Assembly (NCBI GenBank): GCA_029243005.1
Contig: JAQWSV010000248.1
Coordinates: forward strand, 1 to 35,123
Direction: 5' to 3'
Length of the DNA: 35,123 nucleotides
DNA from: Woeseiaceae bacterium
GTDB lineage: Bacteria; Pseudomonadota; Gammaproteobacteria; Steroidobacterales; Woeseiaceae
The translations under genes were made by a program, and so were the position numbers. How positions within the stretch are numbered: the first letter of the stretch is position 1; each line of letters starts with the position of its first letter. This document shows, in pieces, positions 16,669-25,792 of the stretch. The notes beneath the pieces are model-generated. The model saw nothing but the letters and a program-made list of their open reading frames with translations, had not been told where the DNA came from and did no database searches.

Positions 16669-19140
16669 ATGGCAAATGACGGAATCAAATCGCATGCGCG
16701 TGTCGCAATTATTGGCGGCGGCGTCGTTGGCGTCAGCGCGCTCTATCACCTCGCCAAGAAAGGCTGGGGAGATGACGTGGTCCTCTTCGAGAAGGCGGAG
16801 CTGACGTCCGGCTCGACTTGGCATGCCGCCGGTCTGCTGCCTCTGTTCAATATGAGTTACAGCGTCGGCCAAGTGCACAAGTACTCAGTCAATCTGTATG
16901 GCGAACTCGAGGAGGAAACCGGTCAGCCGGTCGGCTTCGCGCGGGTTGGCAACCTGCGCCTCGCTATGAACGACGACCGGATGGACGAGTATTATCAGTA
17001 TGCTGCCACCGCCAAGACTATCGGTATCGACGTCCGCTTCCTGGCTCCCGAAGAAATCCTGAAGCTCTGGCCGATGTGCAATATCGAAGGTCTTGTGGGC
17101 GGGATCTTTCATCCGGACGATGGCTACATTCAGCCCGCTGACCTGACACAGGCACTGGCAAAGGGTGCACGTAACCGCGGCGCCACCATTTACCGCAACA
17201 CGCACGTGCTGAACCTCGAACAAACTTCGTCCGGTGCGTGGCTCGTGCAGACCGACAAGGGCGACATCACGGCAGAACACGTCATCAGTGCCACCGGCAA
17301 TTACGCGCGTAAGACCGGCGAGATGATCGGCCTCGATATTCCGGTGATTCCGGTCGAGCATCAATACATCGTTACCGAACCACACCCGGAACTCGTCAAC
17401 CGCCGCGAGGCGGGTGCTCCCGAGATGGGCGTCCTGCGCGAGTCCGACGGCTCATGGTATCTGCGCGAGGAGAACGGCGGCTTCATTCTCGGACCTTACG
17501 AGCATGGCGCGCCTGCCTGCTACGTGGACGGCCCGGACCCGCGCGCAGAGTACGAGCTGTTCCAGGAAGACATCGAACGACTCGCGCCGCATATCGAAGC
17601 GGCGATGAACCGTGTGCCAGCCTTTGCGGAGGTGGGTATCAAGCAATGCTACAACGGGGCGATCGCTTACACGCCGGACGGCAACCCGATCATCGGACCT
17701 GCCTGGGACGTCGACAATTTCTGGTTGAACGAAGGCCACAGTTTCGGCATTACCGCTGCCGGTGGAGCGGGCTGGCAGCTTGCGGAATGGATCGTTGAAG
17801 GTGAGCCCACGATCGACATGCTCGGCGTCGAACCCAGACGGTTCGGTGACTATGCGACGAAGGAATATCTGGTCGAGAAGAATGAAGAGGCGTATGCACA
17901 CGTATTCGTCATTCATTATCCCGATGAAGAACGACCGGCCGCCCGTCCACTGCGCACGGCGCCCTGCTACGAGCGCATGAAAGATCTCGGCGCCGTATTC
18001 GGTCAGAGATTCGGCTGGGAACGGCCTAACTTCTTTGCGACCGATGGTATGCCGCAGGAGGACGACTGGTCGTTTCGCCGCTCGAGGTGGTTTGAAGCGG
18101 TTTGCAAGGAAGTCGCCAACACGACAGAAAACGTCGGCCTGCTGGATATGACTGCATTCGCGAAGTGCCGGGTTTCTGGACTTGGTGCCGCCGCCTTTCT
18201 TGACAGTTTCGTCGCCAACAATTTGCCGGCCAAAGACGGCGGACTGGTGCTCGCTCATGCACTGAACCAGAACGGCGGTATACATTCCGAGTTCACGATC
18301 CGGGGCGAATCCGCGAATTCCTATTACCTGGTCTCCGCCGGTGCATTGCAGCGCCTGGATCACGACTATCTCAAGAAACACATGCCGGACGATGGTTCGG
18401 TGCAATTCGAGAACCTGACCGACTCCATCGGCGTCCTGGTCGTGGCCGGACCGAAGTCGCGTCAGCTACTTGAACGGGTGACTGACACCGATTTTTCGAA
18501 CGACGCCTTCCGCTGGCTGACAGCCCAGGACATCGTCATTGCCGGGGCCGAAGTCAACGCGATGCGGGTCAATTATGTCGGCGAGCTTGGTTGGGAACTG
18601 CATCATCCGATAGAAGAACAGAATCAGATTTTCGATGCGCTTATGGAAGCAGGAGCGGACCTGAGCCTGAAGCCATTTGGTATACGGGCGATGGACTCGA
18701 TGCGTTACGAAAAGTCCTATCGTATGGTAGGCACGGAGCTTTCCATCGAGTATTCCGCCTACGAATCCGCAATGGACCGGTTCATCAAGCCTGATAAAGG
18801 CAATTTCCTTGGCAGGGAGGCGTTACTTGCCTGGCAGGAACGCGGCCACGACAACATGCTGGTGACGCTCGAAGTCTCAGGCATCGAGGATGCCGATGCG
18901 CTCGGCAACAATGCCCTGACCAAAGATGGCGAGCTCGTCGGCAGAGCAACCGGCGGCAATTACGGTTTCCGTATCGGCAAGTCACTGGCACTGAGCATGG
19001 TGCGGCCCGACCTCGCCGAACCCGATACTACCCTGGAAATCGACATTCTGGGTAAGAACTACCCGGCGACAGTCACCATTGAAAGTCCGTTTGACCCGAA
19101 TCAGGAGCGGCTAAGAGATGTCAATGGCGCAAACGGATAA
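16669..19140 (+). CDS. Dimethylglycine dehydrogenase-type FAD/folate enzyme
   Basis: An 823-residue two-part flavoenzyme. Residues 10-375 form the FAD-binding DAO domain, with IIGGGVVG at 14-21 and GSTWHAAGLL at 48-57. His52 is the residue that carries covalent FAD in dimethylglycine and sarcosine dehydrogenases. A linker FAO_M domain (about 378-432) leads to a GcvT-like folate domain (about 435-710) and a GcvT C-terminal barrel (to about 805). The pattern GWERPNFF and NYVGELGWELHHP is typical. The expected reaction is oxidative demethylation of N,N-dimethylglycine to sarcosine, with the methyl captured on tetrahydrofolate or released as formaldehyde. Sarcosine dehydrogenase is the main alternative, but soxBDAG downstream makes dimethylglycine more likely. 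The gene overlaps the GFA gene by 23 bases. Confidence 0.88.
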   Translation: MANDGIKSHARVAIIGGGVVGVSALYHLAKKGWGDDVVLFEKAELTSGSTWHAAGLLPLFNMSYSVGQVHKYSVNLYGELEEETGQPVGFARVGNLRLAMNDDRMDEYYQYAATAKTIGIDVRFLAPEEILKLWPMCNIEGLVGGIFHPDDGYIQPADLTQALAKGARNRGATIYRNTHVLNLEQTSSGAWLVQTDKGDITAEHVISATGNYARKTGEMIGLDIPVIPVEHQYIVTEPHPELVNRREAGAPEMGVLRESDGSWYLREENGGFILGPYEHGAPACYVDGPDPRAEYELFQEDIERLAPHIEAAMNRVPAFAEVGIKQCYNGAIAYTPDGNPIIGPAWDVDNFWLNEGHSFGITAAGGAGWQLAEWIVEGEPTIDMLGVEPRRFGDYATKEYLVEKNEEAYAHVFVIHYPDEERPAARPLRTAPCYERMKDLGAVFGQRFGWERPNFFATDGMPQEDDWSFRRSRWFEAVCKEVANTTENVGLLDMTAFAKCRVSGLGAAAFLDSFVANNLPAKDGGLVLAHALNQNGGIHSEFTIRGESANSYYLVSAGALQRLDHDYLKKHMPDDGSVQFENLTDSIGVLVVAGPKSRQLLERVTDTDFSNDAFRWLTAQDIVIAGAEVNAMRVNYVGELGWELHHPIEEQNQIFDALMEAGADLSLKPFGIRAMDSMRYEKSYRMVGTELSIEYSAYESAMDRFIKPDKGNFLGREALLAWQERGHDNMLVTLEVSGIEDADALGNNALTKDGELVGRATGGNYGFRIGKSLALSMVRPDLAEPDTTLEIDILGKNYPATVTIESPFDPNQERLRDVNGANG

Positions 19141-19546
19141 CAAAACGGGCGGCTGCCTTTGCGGTGCTATCCGGTACGAAATCGACGGACCGCTGAAGAA
19201 AGTCGTGTACTGTCATTGCGAGCAGTGCCGCAAGTCCAACGGGCACTTCGTCGCGGCGACGTCGGTTGCCCATAAATACCTGCATATTGAGGGAGGCTCG
19301 AACCTGACCTGGTTCCAGTCTTCCGATATAGCGAGACGCGGTTTTTGCAACGTTTGTGGCTCGAGTCTTTTCTGGGAACCGTCCCACGGCAAGTACATGG
19401 GCGTCTGGGCGGGCACGATCGATGCACCGACAGGGCTGACCAGTCACGAGCATATCTATGTCGACGACGCGTCGGACTACTATGAGGTGACCGACGGCCT
19501 GCCGCAGTTTCCGCAGGACCACCCGGACCTGTGGGAAGACAACTGA
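19118..19546 (+). CDS. GFA/CENP-V-type zinc protein (formaldehyde-linked)
   Basis: A 142-residue protein of the GFA family, named after the glutathione-dependent formaldehyde-activating enzyme. All the zinc-binding cysteines are present: CLC (13, 15), CHCEQC (32, 34, 37) and CNVC (77, 80). The start overlaps the preceding dehydrogenase gene and the stop lies two bases before soxB, so it is co-translated with enzymes that produce formaldehyde or methylene-folate. A role in capturing formaldehyde is reasonable by context, although biochemical evidence for activity in this family is mixed. A second ATG at 19124 is a possible start. No glutathione-dependent formaldehyde dehydrogenase gene lies nearby. 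Confidence 0.85.
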   Translation: MSMAQTDNKTGGCLCGAIRYEIDGPLKKVVYCHCEQCRKSNGHFVAATSVAHKYLHIEGGSNLTWFQSSDIARRGFCNVCGSSLFWEPSHGKYMGVWAGTIDAPTGLTSHEHIYVDDASDYYEVTDGLPQFPQDHPDLWEDN

Positions 19547-19548
19547 GG

Positions 19549-20796
19549 ATGAAATATTCAGCACTAAACCTCGTCCGCAATGCTTTCAGTCATAACAGGA
19601 ACTGGAAGGAAGCCTGGCGCAGTCCTGAACCAAAGAAGGAATATGACGTCATCATCGTTGGCGGCGGCGGTCACGGACTCGCCACAGCGTATTACCTGGC
19701 GAGAGAGCACAACGTGGGCAACATCGCGGTCCTGGAGAAGGGCTGGATAGGCGGCGGCAATACAGGACGCAACACGACCATCGTTCGCTCGAACTACCTG
19801 TGGACCGAAGCGTCGCTGCTGTACGAGAAGTCGATGCAACTGTGGGAAGGGCTCAGCCAGGATCTGAACTACAACGTCATGTTCAGCCAGCGCGGCGTCT
19901 ACAATCTCGGCCACACGTTGCAGGACATGCGCGACATCGAACGTCGCGTGAACGCCAACCGCCTGAACGGTATCGATGCTGAAGTCGTTACCGCAAAACA
20001 AATCAAGAAAGATATCCCGCTGATCAATACGTCGCCGGATGCACGCTACCCGATCCTGGGCGCATCGCTGCAGCCGCGCGCCGGTGTCGCGCGTCACGAT
20101 GCCGTGGCGTGGGGATTCGCGCGCGCCGCTGACCAACTGGGCGTCGACATCATCGAACAATGCGAAGTCACCGGGGTTAATCGTAACGGCAGCACGGTGA
20201 CCGGCGTCGAGACTACCCGCGGCACGATCAAAGCGAAAAAAGTCGGCGTCGTCGTCGCCGGTAATGCGAGCGTGGTCGCGTCGATGGCCGGACTGCGGCT
20301 GCCCATCGAAAGCCACCCGTTGCAGGCCTATGTGTCGGAACCATTGAAGCCGGTGCTCGATACGGTGGTCATGTCGAACGCCGTGCATGGCTATGTCAGT
20401 CAGTCTGACAAGGGCGAGCTCGTCATCGGCGCGGGCATCGATGCCTACAACGGCTACGGGCAGCGCGGCAGCTTCTCGACCATCGAGCATGCGATGCAGG
20501 CAATCCTCGAACTGTTCCCGATGTTCAGTCGCGTACGCATGCTCAGGATGTGGGGTGGCATCGTCGACGTCTGCCCGGATGCCTGTCCGATCATCAGCAA
20601 GACGCCCGTCGACGGTCTCTACTTCAATTGCGGCTGGGGTACCGGCGGGTTCAAAGCCACACCCGGGTCCGGATGGGTGTTCGCGCATACAATCGCAGAG
20701 GACCGGCCGCACGAATTGAATCAACCGTTCAACCTGCAGCGCTTCGAAACCGGTGCCCTGATCGACGAGCACGGCGCTGCCGCGGTGGCCCACTGA
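19549..20796 (+). CDS. soxB: Sarcosine oxidase subunit beta
   Basis: A 415-residue FAD/FMN subunit of heterotetrameric sarcosine oxidase. The ATG at 19549 gives the family-typical N-terminus [19 protein letters not shown]; the longer ORF start lies inside the GFA gene. The dinucleotide motif is [16 protein letters not shown] (35-50), with a following segment [27 protein letters not shown] holds His183, at the place where the beta subunit attaches FMN covalently. The C-terminus shows [18 protein letters not shown] and [16 protein letters not shown]. With SoxA, SoxD and SoxG it oxidises sarcosine to glycine, making hydrogen peroxide and 5,10-methylene-tetrahydrofolate. Its stop overlaps the soxD start (TGATG), so the subunits are coupled. 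Confidence 0.95.
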   Translation: MKYSALNLVRNAFSHNRNWKEAWRSPEPKKEYDVIIVGGGGHGLATAYYLAREHNVGNIAVLEKGWIGGGNTGRNTTIVRSNYLWTEASLLYEKSMQLWEGLSQDLNYNVMFSQRGVYNLGHTLQDMRDIERRVNANRLNGIDAEVVTAKQIKKDIPLINTSPDARYPILGASLQPRAGVARHDAVAWGFARAADQLGVDIIEQCEVTGVNRNGSTVTGVETTRGTIKAKKVGVVVAGNASVVASMAGLRLPIESHPLQAYVSEPLKPVLDTVVMSNAVHGYVSQSDKGELVIGAGIDAYNGYGQRGSFSTIEHAMQAILELFPMFSRVRMLRMWGGIVDVCPDACPIISKTPVDGLYFNCGWGTGGFKATPGSGWVFAHTIAEDRPHELNQPFNLQRFETGALIDEHGAAAVAH

Positions 20797-21068
20797 TGTT
20801 CCTGATCGAATGCCCCTGGTGTGGTGAGCGCGCCGAGACCGAGTTCAGCTACGGCGGCGAAGGCGGCATCACGCGCCCCGCCGAGCCTGACAAGCTGAGC
20901 GATGCCGAGTGGGCGAACTACCTGTTCATGCGCACTAATCCCCGGGGGGCGCACCAGGAACTATGGAATCATGCGCAAGGGTGCCGGCGCTGGTTCGGAG
21001 TCGAACGCGACACGGTGACCTACCACATCTCGCGGAGCTATGTGCTCGGCGATGGCGTAAAGGACTGA
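20796..21068 (+). CDS. soxD: Sarcosine oxidase subunit delta
   Basis: A 90-residue small subunit, hidden in the ORF track inside a longer frame that starts within soxB. The ATG at 20796 shares one base with the soxB stop. The N-terminus [20 protein letters not shown] has the Cys-Pro-Trp-Cys zinc site (Cys6, Cys9). WNHAQGCRRWF supplies the remaining His59 and Cys63 ligands, and RDTVTYHISRSY is typical of the family's C-terminal part. It is a structural zinc-binding subunit of the heterotetramer. The length is normal, and ten bases separate it from soxA. Confidence 0.95.
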   Translation: MFLIECPWCGERAETEFSYGGEGGITRPAEPDKLSDAEWANYLFMRTNPRGAHQELWNHAQGCRRWFGVERDTVTYHISRSYVLGDGVKD

Positions 21069-21077
21069 CGGACTCGC

Positions 21078-24056
21078 ATGCAGGTCAATCGACTCGACAA
21101 AGGTGGGCGTATCGATCGCTCGAAGCCGCTGAAGTTCCGCTTCAACGGCAAGTCCTATGAGGGCTATGCCGGCGATACACTGGCGTCAGCCCTGCTCGCC
21201 AACAACGTGTCACTGATCAATCGCAGTTTCAAACTACATCGGCCACGCGGCATCATAGGCAGCGGTGCCGAGGAACCCAACGCCATTCTGCAGATTGGCA
21301 AAGGCGCGCATACCCTGCCCAATCGCCGCGCGACGCAAGTTGCGCTGCAGGAAGGCCTGGTCGCGCGCTCGACGAAAGGCTGGCCGGGTGTCCGCTTCGA
21401 TATTGGCGCAATCAATGACGTTTTTTCGAGATTGTTCAGCGCCGGCTTCTACTACAAGACCTTTATGTTTCCACAGTCCCTCTGGAACCTTTACGAAGAC
21501 CTCATTCGAGGCTCTGCGGGCTTCGCGAAGGCGCCGAAGAAGCCGGACCCAGACCGCTACGAACACATCAATGCACACTGCGACATACTGGTCGCCGGCG
21601 CAGGTCCGGCCGGTTTGATGGCGGCATTGGCTGCAGCACGTTCCGGGGCGAGAGTCATCCTGGCAGACGAAGGTACCGAGGCTGGCGGCGCATTGCTTCG
21701 CAGCGACGAAATCATCGACGGCAGACCGGCCACCAACTGGGTTGAAACCATTGCGACCGAAATCAGGGGCTATGAAGACGTCACGGTTCTGAAGAACAGC
21801 ACCGTGTTCGGCTATTTCGCACAGAACTTCCTCACCATAACCGAGCGGACCGAAGGCCCGATCCGACAACGCGAGTGGCGGGTGCGTGCGCGCCAGGTGG
21901 TTCTCGCACAGGGTGCAATCGAGCGGCCGCTGATCTTTTGCAATAACGATCGTCCCGGCGTCATGCTGGCATCGGCAGTATCCGAATACATCCGACGATA
22001 TGCAGTATTGCCCGGCAAGCGTGCCGTTGTGTTTACCAACAACGACGCCGCTTACCAGGCAGCGCTTGACCTGCATTCGGCCGGCGCCACGATTGCGGCA
22101 ATCGTCGACAGCCGCAGGACAGGTGCCGGCGACCTCGGCGAACAGGCCAAGGCGGCGGGTATACCGGTCATGCCTGGACACATCGTGACCAACGTCAGTG
22201 GCAGGAAGCGCGTCACGGGCGTGAAGATCGCGACTTGGGACGGCGCGACGGAAGGCATGGTCGATGAGTCCATCGACATCGCCTGTGACCTTGTCACAAT
22301 GTCGGGCGGCTATAGCCCGGCCGTGCACCTGCATTCACAGTCCGGGGCGAAGAATGCCTGGGACGACTCGTTGAGTTGCTTCGTTCCCGGTGAAGCCGTG
22401 CAGGCTTGTGAGTCCGCGGGTGCAGGTAATGGTCGTTGGTCTTTACGGGACTGCCTGGAAGATGGTGCCCGGGCCGGCAAGGTCGCGCTCGCGAAAGCAG
22501 GCTTCGACATGCCCGACATCGCCGTTCCAGCAGCCTCTTCGCAGGCCGTGAAGCCGCTGGAACCGCTGTGGCGTGTCCCCGCGGCACAGGATCCGGACCG
22601 CTGTCCCAAGCAGTTCCTCGATTTCCAGAACGACACAAGTGTCGCCGATGTCCGGCTGGCCGTCCGCGAAGGCTATCGCAACATCGAACATGTCAAACGC
22701 TACACGGCACTCGGCTTCGGTACCGACCAGGGCAAGCTGGGCAACATCAATGGCATGGCGGTTCTGGCCGAGGCGCTGGGCATGTCCATTCCCGAGGTCG
22801 GTACGACCACCTTTCGACCACCCTACACGCCGGTGTCCTTCGGCGTCTGCGCTGGCGAAAGTGTCGGCGAGCTCTACGACCCGGTTCGCAAAACCGCCGT
22901 CCACGAGTGGCATGAGTCAAGCGGTGCAGAATTTGAGAACGTCGGCCAGTGGCACAGGCCCTGGTACTTTCCGCTGCCGGGCGAAGACCTGGACGCGGCG
23001 GTAGCCCGCGAATGTCTCGCCACGCGCAAGTCGCTCGGCATCCTCGACGCGTCGACGCTCGGCAAGATCGACGTACAGGGTCCTGATGCCGTCACGTTCC
23101 TCGAACGGATCTACACGCATAACGTCGGCAAGATGCAAAATGGTCGCTGCGCCTACGGCATCATGCTCGGTGAAGACGGCATGGTCATGGACGATGGCGT
23201 CATGGCACGACTCGGCGATAACCGCTTTTACCTGACGACCACCACCGGTGGTGCGGCGGCCGTGCTCGGCTGGCTTGAGTCCTGGTTACAGACCGAGTGG
23301 CCGGAACTCGAGGTCTATCTCACTTCGATCACGGATCAGTATTCGACGATCGCCGTTGCCGGCCCGAATAGCCGGCGGCTCTTGCACAAGCTCAGCTGCA
23401 GTGTCGATCTCGGCAACGAGAACTTCCCGTTTATGAGTGTGCACGATGCAGAACTCGCTGGCATACCGGTACAACTGTTCCGCGTCAGCTTTTCCGGCGA
23501 GCTGGCCTTCGAAGTCAACGTAGACAGCAACCATGCCCTGCCCCTGTGGCAGACCTTGATGGACGCCGGTGAGGAGTTCGACATTACCCCGTACGGCACC
23601 GAAACCATGCACGTACTGCGCGCTGAGAAGGGCTTTGTCATTGTCGGCCAGGACACCGATGGCTCGGTGACACCCATCGATCTCAACATGAACTGGATGC
23701 TGTCAAAGGAGAAAGACTACCTTGGGAAGCGTTCGCTATCGCGACCCGATTGCCTGCGGACGGATCGTAAGCAACTCGTCGGCTTGCTGTCAGAGGACAA
23801 CACAACAGTTATTCCCGAGGGTGCGCAGCTGATCGAAGACCTGTCAGCGCCGGAGCCGGTCCCGATGCTGGGTCACGTGTCGTCGAGTTACATGAGTGCC
23901 TGCCTTGGCCATCCGATCGCGCTGGGACTGGTTGCCGGCGGCTGGAATCGGAAGGACGAAGTCGTCTACGCATGGGCCGCTGGATGCGAACCCATCCGCG
24001 CCCGGATCGTGTCACCGGTCTTTTACGATCCCAGGAACGAGCGGCAAAATGACTGA
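21078..24056 (+). CDS. soxA: Sarcosine oxidase subunit alpha
   Basis: A 992-residue catalytic subunit of normal length. The N-terminal part (about 15-95) is the ferredoxin-like fold with RFNGKSYEGYAGDTLASALLANNV. A NAD-binding Rossmann domain begins at DILVAGAGPAGLMAAL (169-184). A Cys-poor central segment links to the C-terminal GcvT-type folate domain (about 600-980), with ILDASTLGKIDVQGPDA, SFSGELAFEVNV and EKGFVIVGQDTDGSVTP. This domain passes the methyl group from the sarcosine imine to tetrahydrofolate. The stop overlaps soxG by eight bases. Gene order B-D-A-G matches known sox operons, but glyA, folD and purU, often adjacent, are absent here. Confidence 0.95.
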   Translation: MQVNRLDKGGRIDRSKPLKFRFNGKSYEGYAGDTLASALLANNVSLINRSFKLHRPRGIIGSGAEEPNAILQIGKGAHTLPNRRATQVALQEGLVARSTKGWPGVRFDIGAINDVFSRLFSAGFYYKTFMFPQSLWNLYEDLIRGSAGFAKAPKKPDPDRYEHINAHCDILVAGAGPAGLMAALAAARSGARVILADEGTEAGGALLRSDEIIDGRPATNWVETIATEIRGYEDVTVLKNSTVFGYFAQNFLTITERTEGPIRQREWRVRARQVVLAQGAIERPLIFCNNDRPGVMLASAVSEYIRRYAVLPGKRAVVFTNNDAAYQAALDLHSAGATIAAIVDSRRTGAGDLGEQAKAAGIPVMPGHIVTNVSGRKRVTGVKIATWDGATEGMVDESIDIACDLVTMSGGYSPAVHLHSQSGAKNAWDDSLSCFVPGEAVQACESAGAGNGRWSLRDCLEDGARAGKVALAKAGFDMPDIAVPAASSQAVKPLEPLWRVPAAQDPDRCPKQFLDFQNDTSVADVRLAVREGYRNIEHVKRYTALGFGTDQGKLGNINGMAVLAEALGMSIPEVGTTTFRPPYTPVSFGVCAGESVGELYDPVRKTAVHEWHESSGAEFENVGQWHRPWYFPLPGEDLDAAVARECLATRKSLGILDASTLGKIDVQGPDAVTFLERIYTHNVGKMQNGRCAYGIMLGEDGMVMDDGVMARLGDNRFYLTTTTGGAAAVLGWLESWLQTEWPELEVYLTSITDQYSTIAVAGPNSRRLLHKLSCSVDLGNENFPFMSVHDAELAGIPVQLFRVSFSGELAFEVNVDSNHALPLWQTLMDAGEEFDITPYGTETMHVLRAEKGFVIVGQDTDGSVTPIDLNMNWMLSKEKDYLGKRSLSRPDCLRTDRKQLVGLLSEDNTTVIPEGAQLIEDLSAPEPVPMLGHVSSSYMSACLGHPIALGLVAGGWNRKDEVVYAWAAGCEPIRARIVSPVFYDPRNERQND

Positions 24057-24612
24057 GTGGCACGAAAAACGACACGGCCTTGAGCAGCGCATCGCGGACT
24101 GGACTTCGCGCACAGGCTTCACGATCTCGGTTCGCGACGATCTCGGACACCTGAATCTCCGCGGCGATCTGGGCAGCCCGGGCTTCCTAGCAGCGGCTGA
24201 GGAAACCATTGGCCAACCGTTGCCGCAGGCGCCAAATACAATTTCAGATGGCGATTCCACGATATTCTGGCTGGGGCCCGATGAGTGGCTCATCCTTACT
24301 CCCGCGGAAAAGGCCGCCAACCTGGCCGACCAGCTCGAATCGTCGCTTTCAAACCAGCATGCGGCCACGAACAACGTCAGTGGGGGGCAGATTGCCCTAA
24401 CATTGACCGGCGAACGGGTACGCGAGGTGCTCGCCAAGGGCTGCGCGCTAGATTTTCACCCACAGGTGTTCACAGAAGGCCGGTGCGCGCAAAGTGGACT
24501 GGCCAGGGCCAATGTCACGATCGGCAGCATTGGCGGTGACAACAAATTCCTGGTCATTGTCAGGCGCAGTTTCGCAGACTATCTGCTCGCCTGGCTTGAT
24601 GGCGTCGCATGA
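24049..24612 (+). CDS. soxG: Sarcosine oxidase subunit gamma
   Basis: A 187-residue gamma subunit with a truncated GcvT-like fold. I placed the start at ATG 24049, overlapping soxA by eight bases, because the longer ORF start lies deep inside soxA. Recognisable stretches are LNLRGDLGSPGFLAAAEETIGQPLP, IFWLGPDEWLIL, NNVSGGQIALTLTGERVREVLAKGCALDFHP and the last LVIVRRSFADYLLAWL. It stabilises the heterotetramer and has no catalytic residues of its own. A 71-base gap follows before the regulator gene, so the regulator may be on the same transcript. Confidence 0.93.
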   Translation: MTEWHEKRHGLEQRIADWTSRTGFTISVRDDLGHLNLRGDLGSPGFLAAAEETIGQPLPQAPNTISDGDSTIFWLGPDEWLILTPAEKAANLADQLESSLSNQHAATNNVSGGQIALTLTGERVREVLAKGCALDFHPQVFTEGRCAQSGLARANVTIGSIGGDNKFLVIVRRSFADYLLAWLDGVA

Positions 24613-24683
24613 CGCCGGCAAACCATTGAGTTAACAGAGACGCCGATCCATACTTCCGCAGCAATAGTTGCAGGATCAAGCGC

Positions 24684-25682
24684 ATGGCGAGTGGGAAGCC
24701 TGAATTAAACCCGACCCGGTTCGGGTTCTTTCTACTCAATAATTTCACGCTGATGTCGATGACATCGGCTGTCGAACCTCTACGCCTCGCCAACCGCTAC
24801 GTTCGGGGAACACATTTCGAGTGGAAACTGTTCTCGCTGGACGGTCAACCAGTCACGGCAAGTAATGGTGCTGCAATGGCCGTCGATTCTACTCTGCGGG
24901 ACATCGATACGATTCGGCAACTCGACCTGATGATCATCTGTGGTGGAGAAGGCATCAGCGAGCACGTCACCGAAGGCACAATCAAGGAATTACGAGCGCT
25001 TTCCACAACCGGCATCGCACTGGGCGCAGTTTGTACGGGAAGTAATACCCTGGCCACTGCCGGCTTGCTCGATAATTATCACTGCAGCGTCCACTGGGAG
25101 AATATTGCGGCGCTGACCGACCAATTTCGTGATGTCCATGTGACGCGCAGTATCTATACCGTCGACCGGGATCGATACACCTGTTCAGGAGGTACCGCGC
25201 CGATCGACATGATGCTGTCAATCATTCGCAAACAACTCGGCCCTGATGTCAGCGCATACGTTGCAGAGCAACTAGTATACGGCTATGTGCGCCAGGCCGA
25301 CGAAGACCAGCGTATTCCGCTGCGGCATGTAATCGGCGGTCAATCGGAAAAACTGGTCACGGCTGTGGAACTGATGGAGGCGAATATCCGGGAGCCGATC
25401 GACCAGGGCGAACTCGCCGGATACGTTGGTCTGTCGCGTCGCCAGCTACAGCGCCTTTTCGACCAACACCTGCAATGCACGCCTTCGCGCTATTACCTGC
25501 AAATCCGTCTTGCAAGGGCGCGTGAGCTGCTCTGCCAGACGGGGATGGGGCTTGTTGAAATTTCATCTCTGACCGGCTTCGTGTCGACGTCGCATTTCAG
25601 CAAATCCTACAAAGAGCGTTACGGATGCCCGCCGAGCAGCGAGCGGCGGATAAGCACAAACACTAGTAGACGGACAATTTGA
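24684..25682 (+). CDS. GbdR-like AraC-family regulator with DJ-1/PfpI domain
   Basis: A 332-residue transcription factor. Residues 12-190 form a glutamine-amidotransferase-like sensor domain: FFLLNNFTLMSMTSAVEPLRLAN, DLMIICGGEG and GAVCTGSNTLATAGLLD, with Cys117 at the nucleophile-elbow position, then HCSVHWEN. Residues about 222-325 are the AraC DNA-binding domain with two helix-turn-helix units (LAGYVGLSRRQLQRLFDQHL; MGLVEISSLTGFVSTSHFSKSYK). This architecture, together with the SAVEPLRLAN start, matches GbdR, CdhR and related regulators that sense glycine betaine, dimethylglycine or carnitine. It lies directly after soxG and probably activates the demethylation genes. The exact ligand cannot be read from the sequence. 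Confidence 0.87.
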   Translation: MASGKPELNPTRFGFFLLNNFTLMSMTSAVEPLRLANRYVRGTHFEWKLFSLDGQPVTASNGAAMAVDSTLRDIDTIRQLDLMIICGGEGISEHVTEGTIKELRALSTTGIALGAVCTGSNTLATAGLLDNYHCSVHWENIAALTDQFRDVHVTRSIYTVDRDRYTCSGGTAPIDMMLSIIRKQLGPDVSAYVAEQLVYGYVRQADEDQRIPLRHVIGGQSEKLVTAVELMEANIREPIDQGELAGYVGLSRRQLQRLFDQHLQCTPSRYYLQIRLARARELLCQTGMGLVEISSLTGFVSTSHFSKSYKERYGCPPSSERRISTNTSRRTI

Positions 25683-25792
25683 GCCGTCTGTTACCATCGC
25701 AACAAACCGATAAATCAAGGATACCGATGTTTTTAGACAAACAAGACACGCACGAGGGCGTGCGGATGAATCTTACGCCCAGTAGGACGCGC

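Noticed and set aside
17452-18405. Long minus-strand ORF of 317 residues (and similar long ones at 19564-20793 and 21234-22334)
   Set aside because: These are shadows opposite strongly conserved DMGDH and Sox genes and their translations show no domain pattern.
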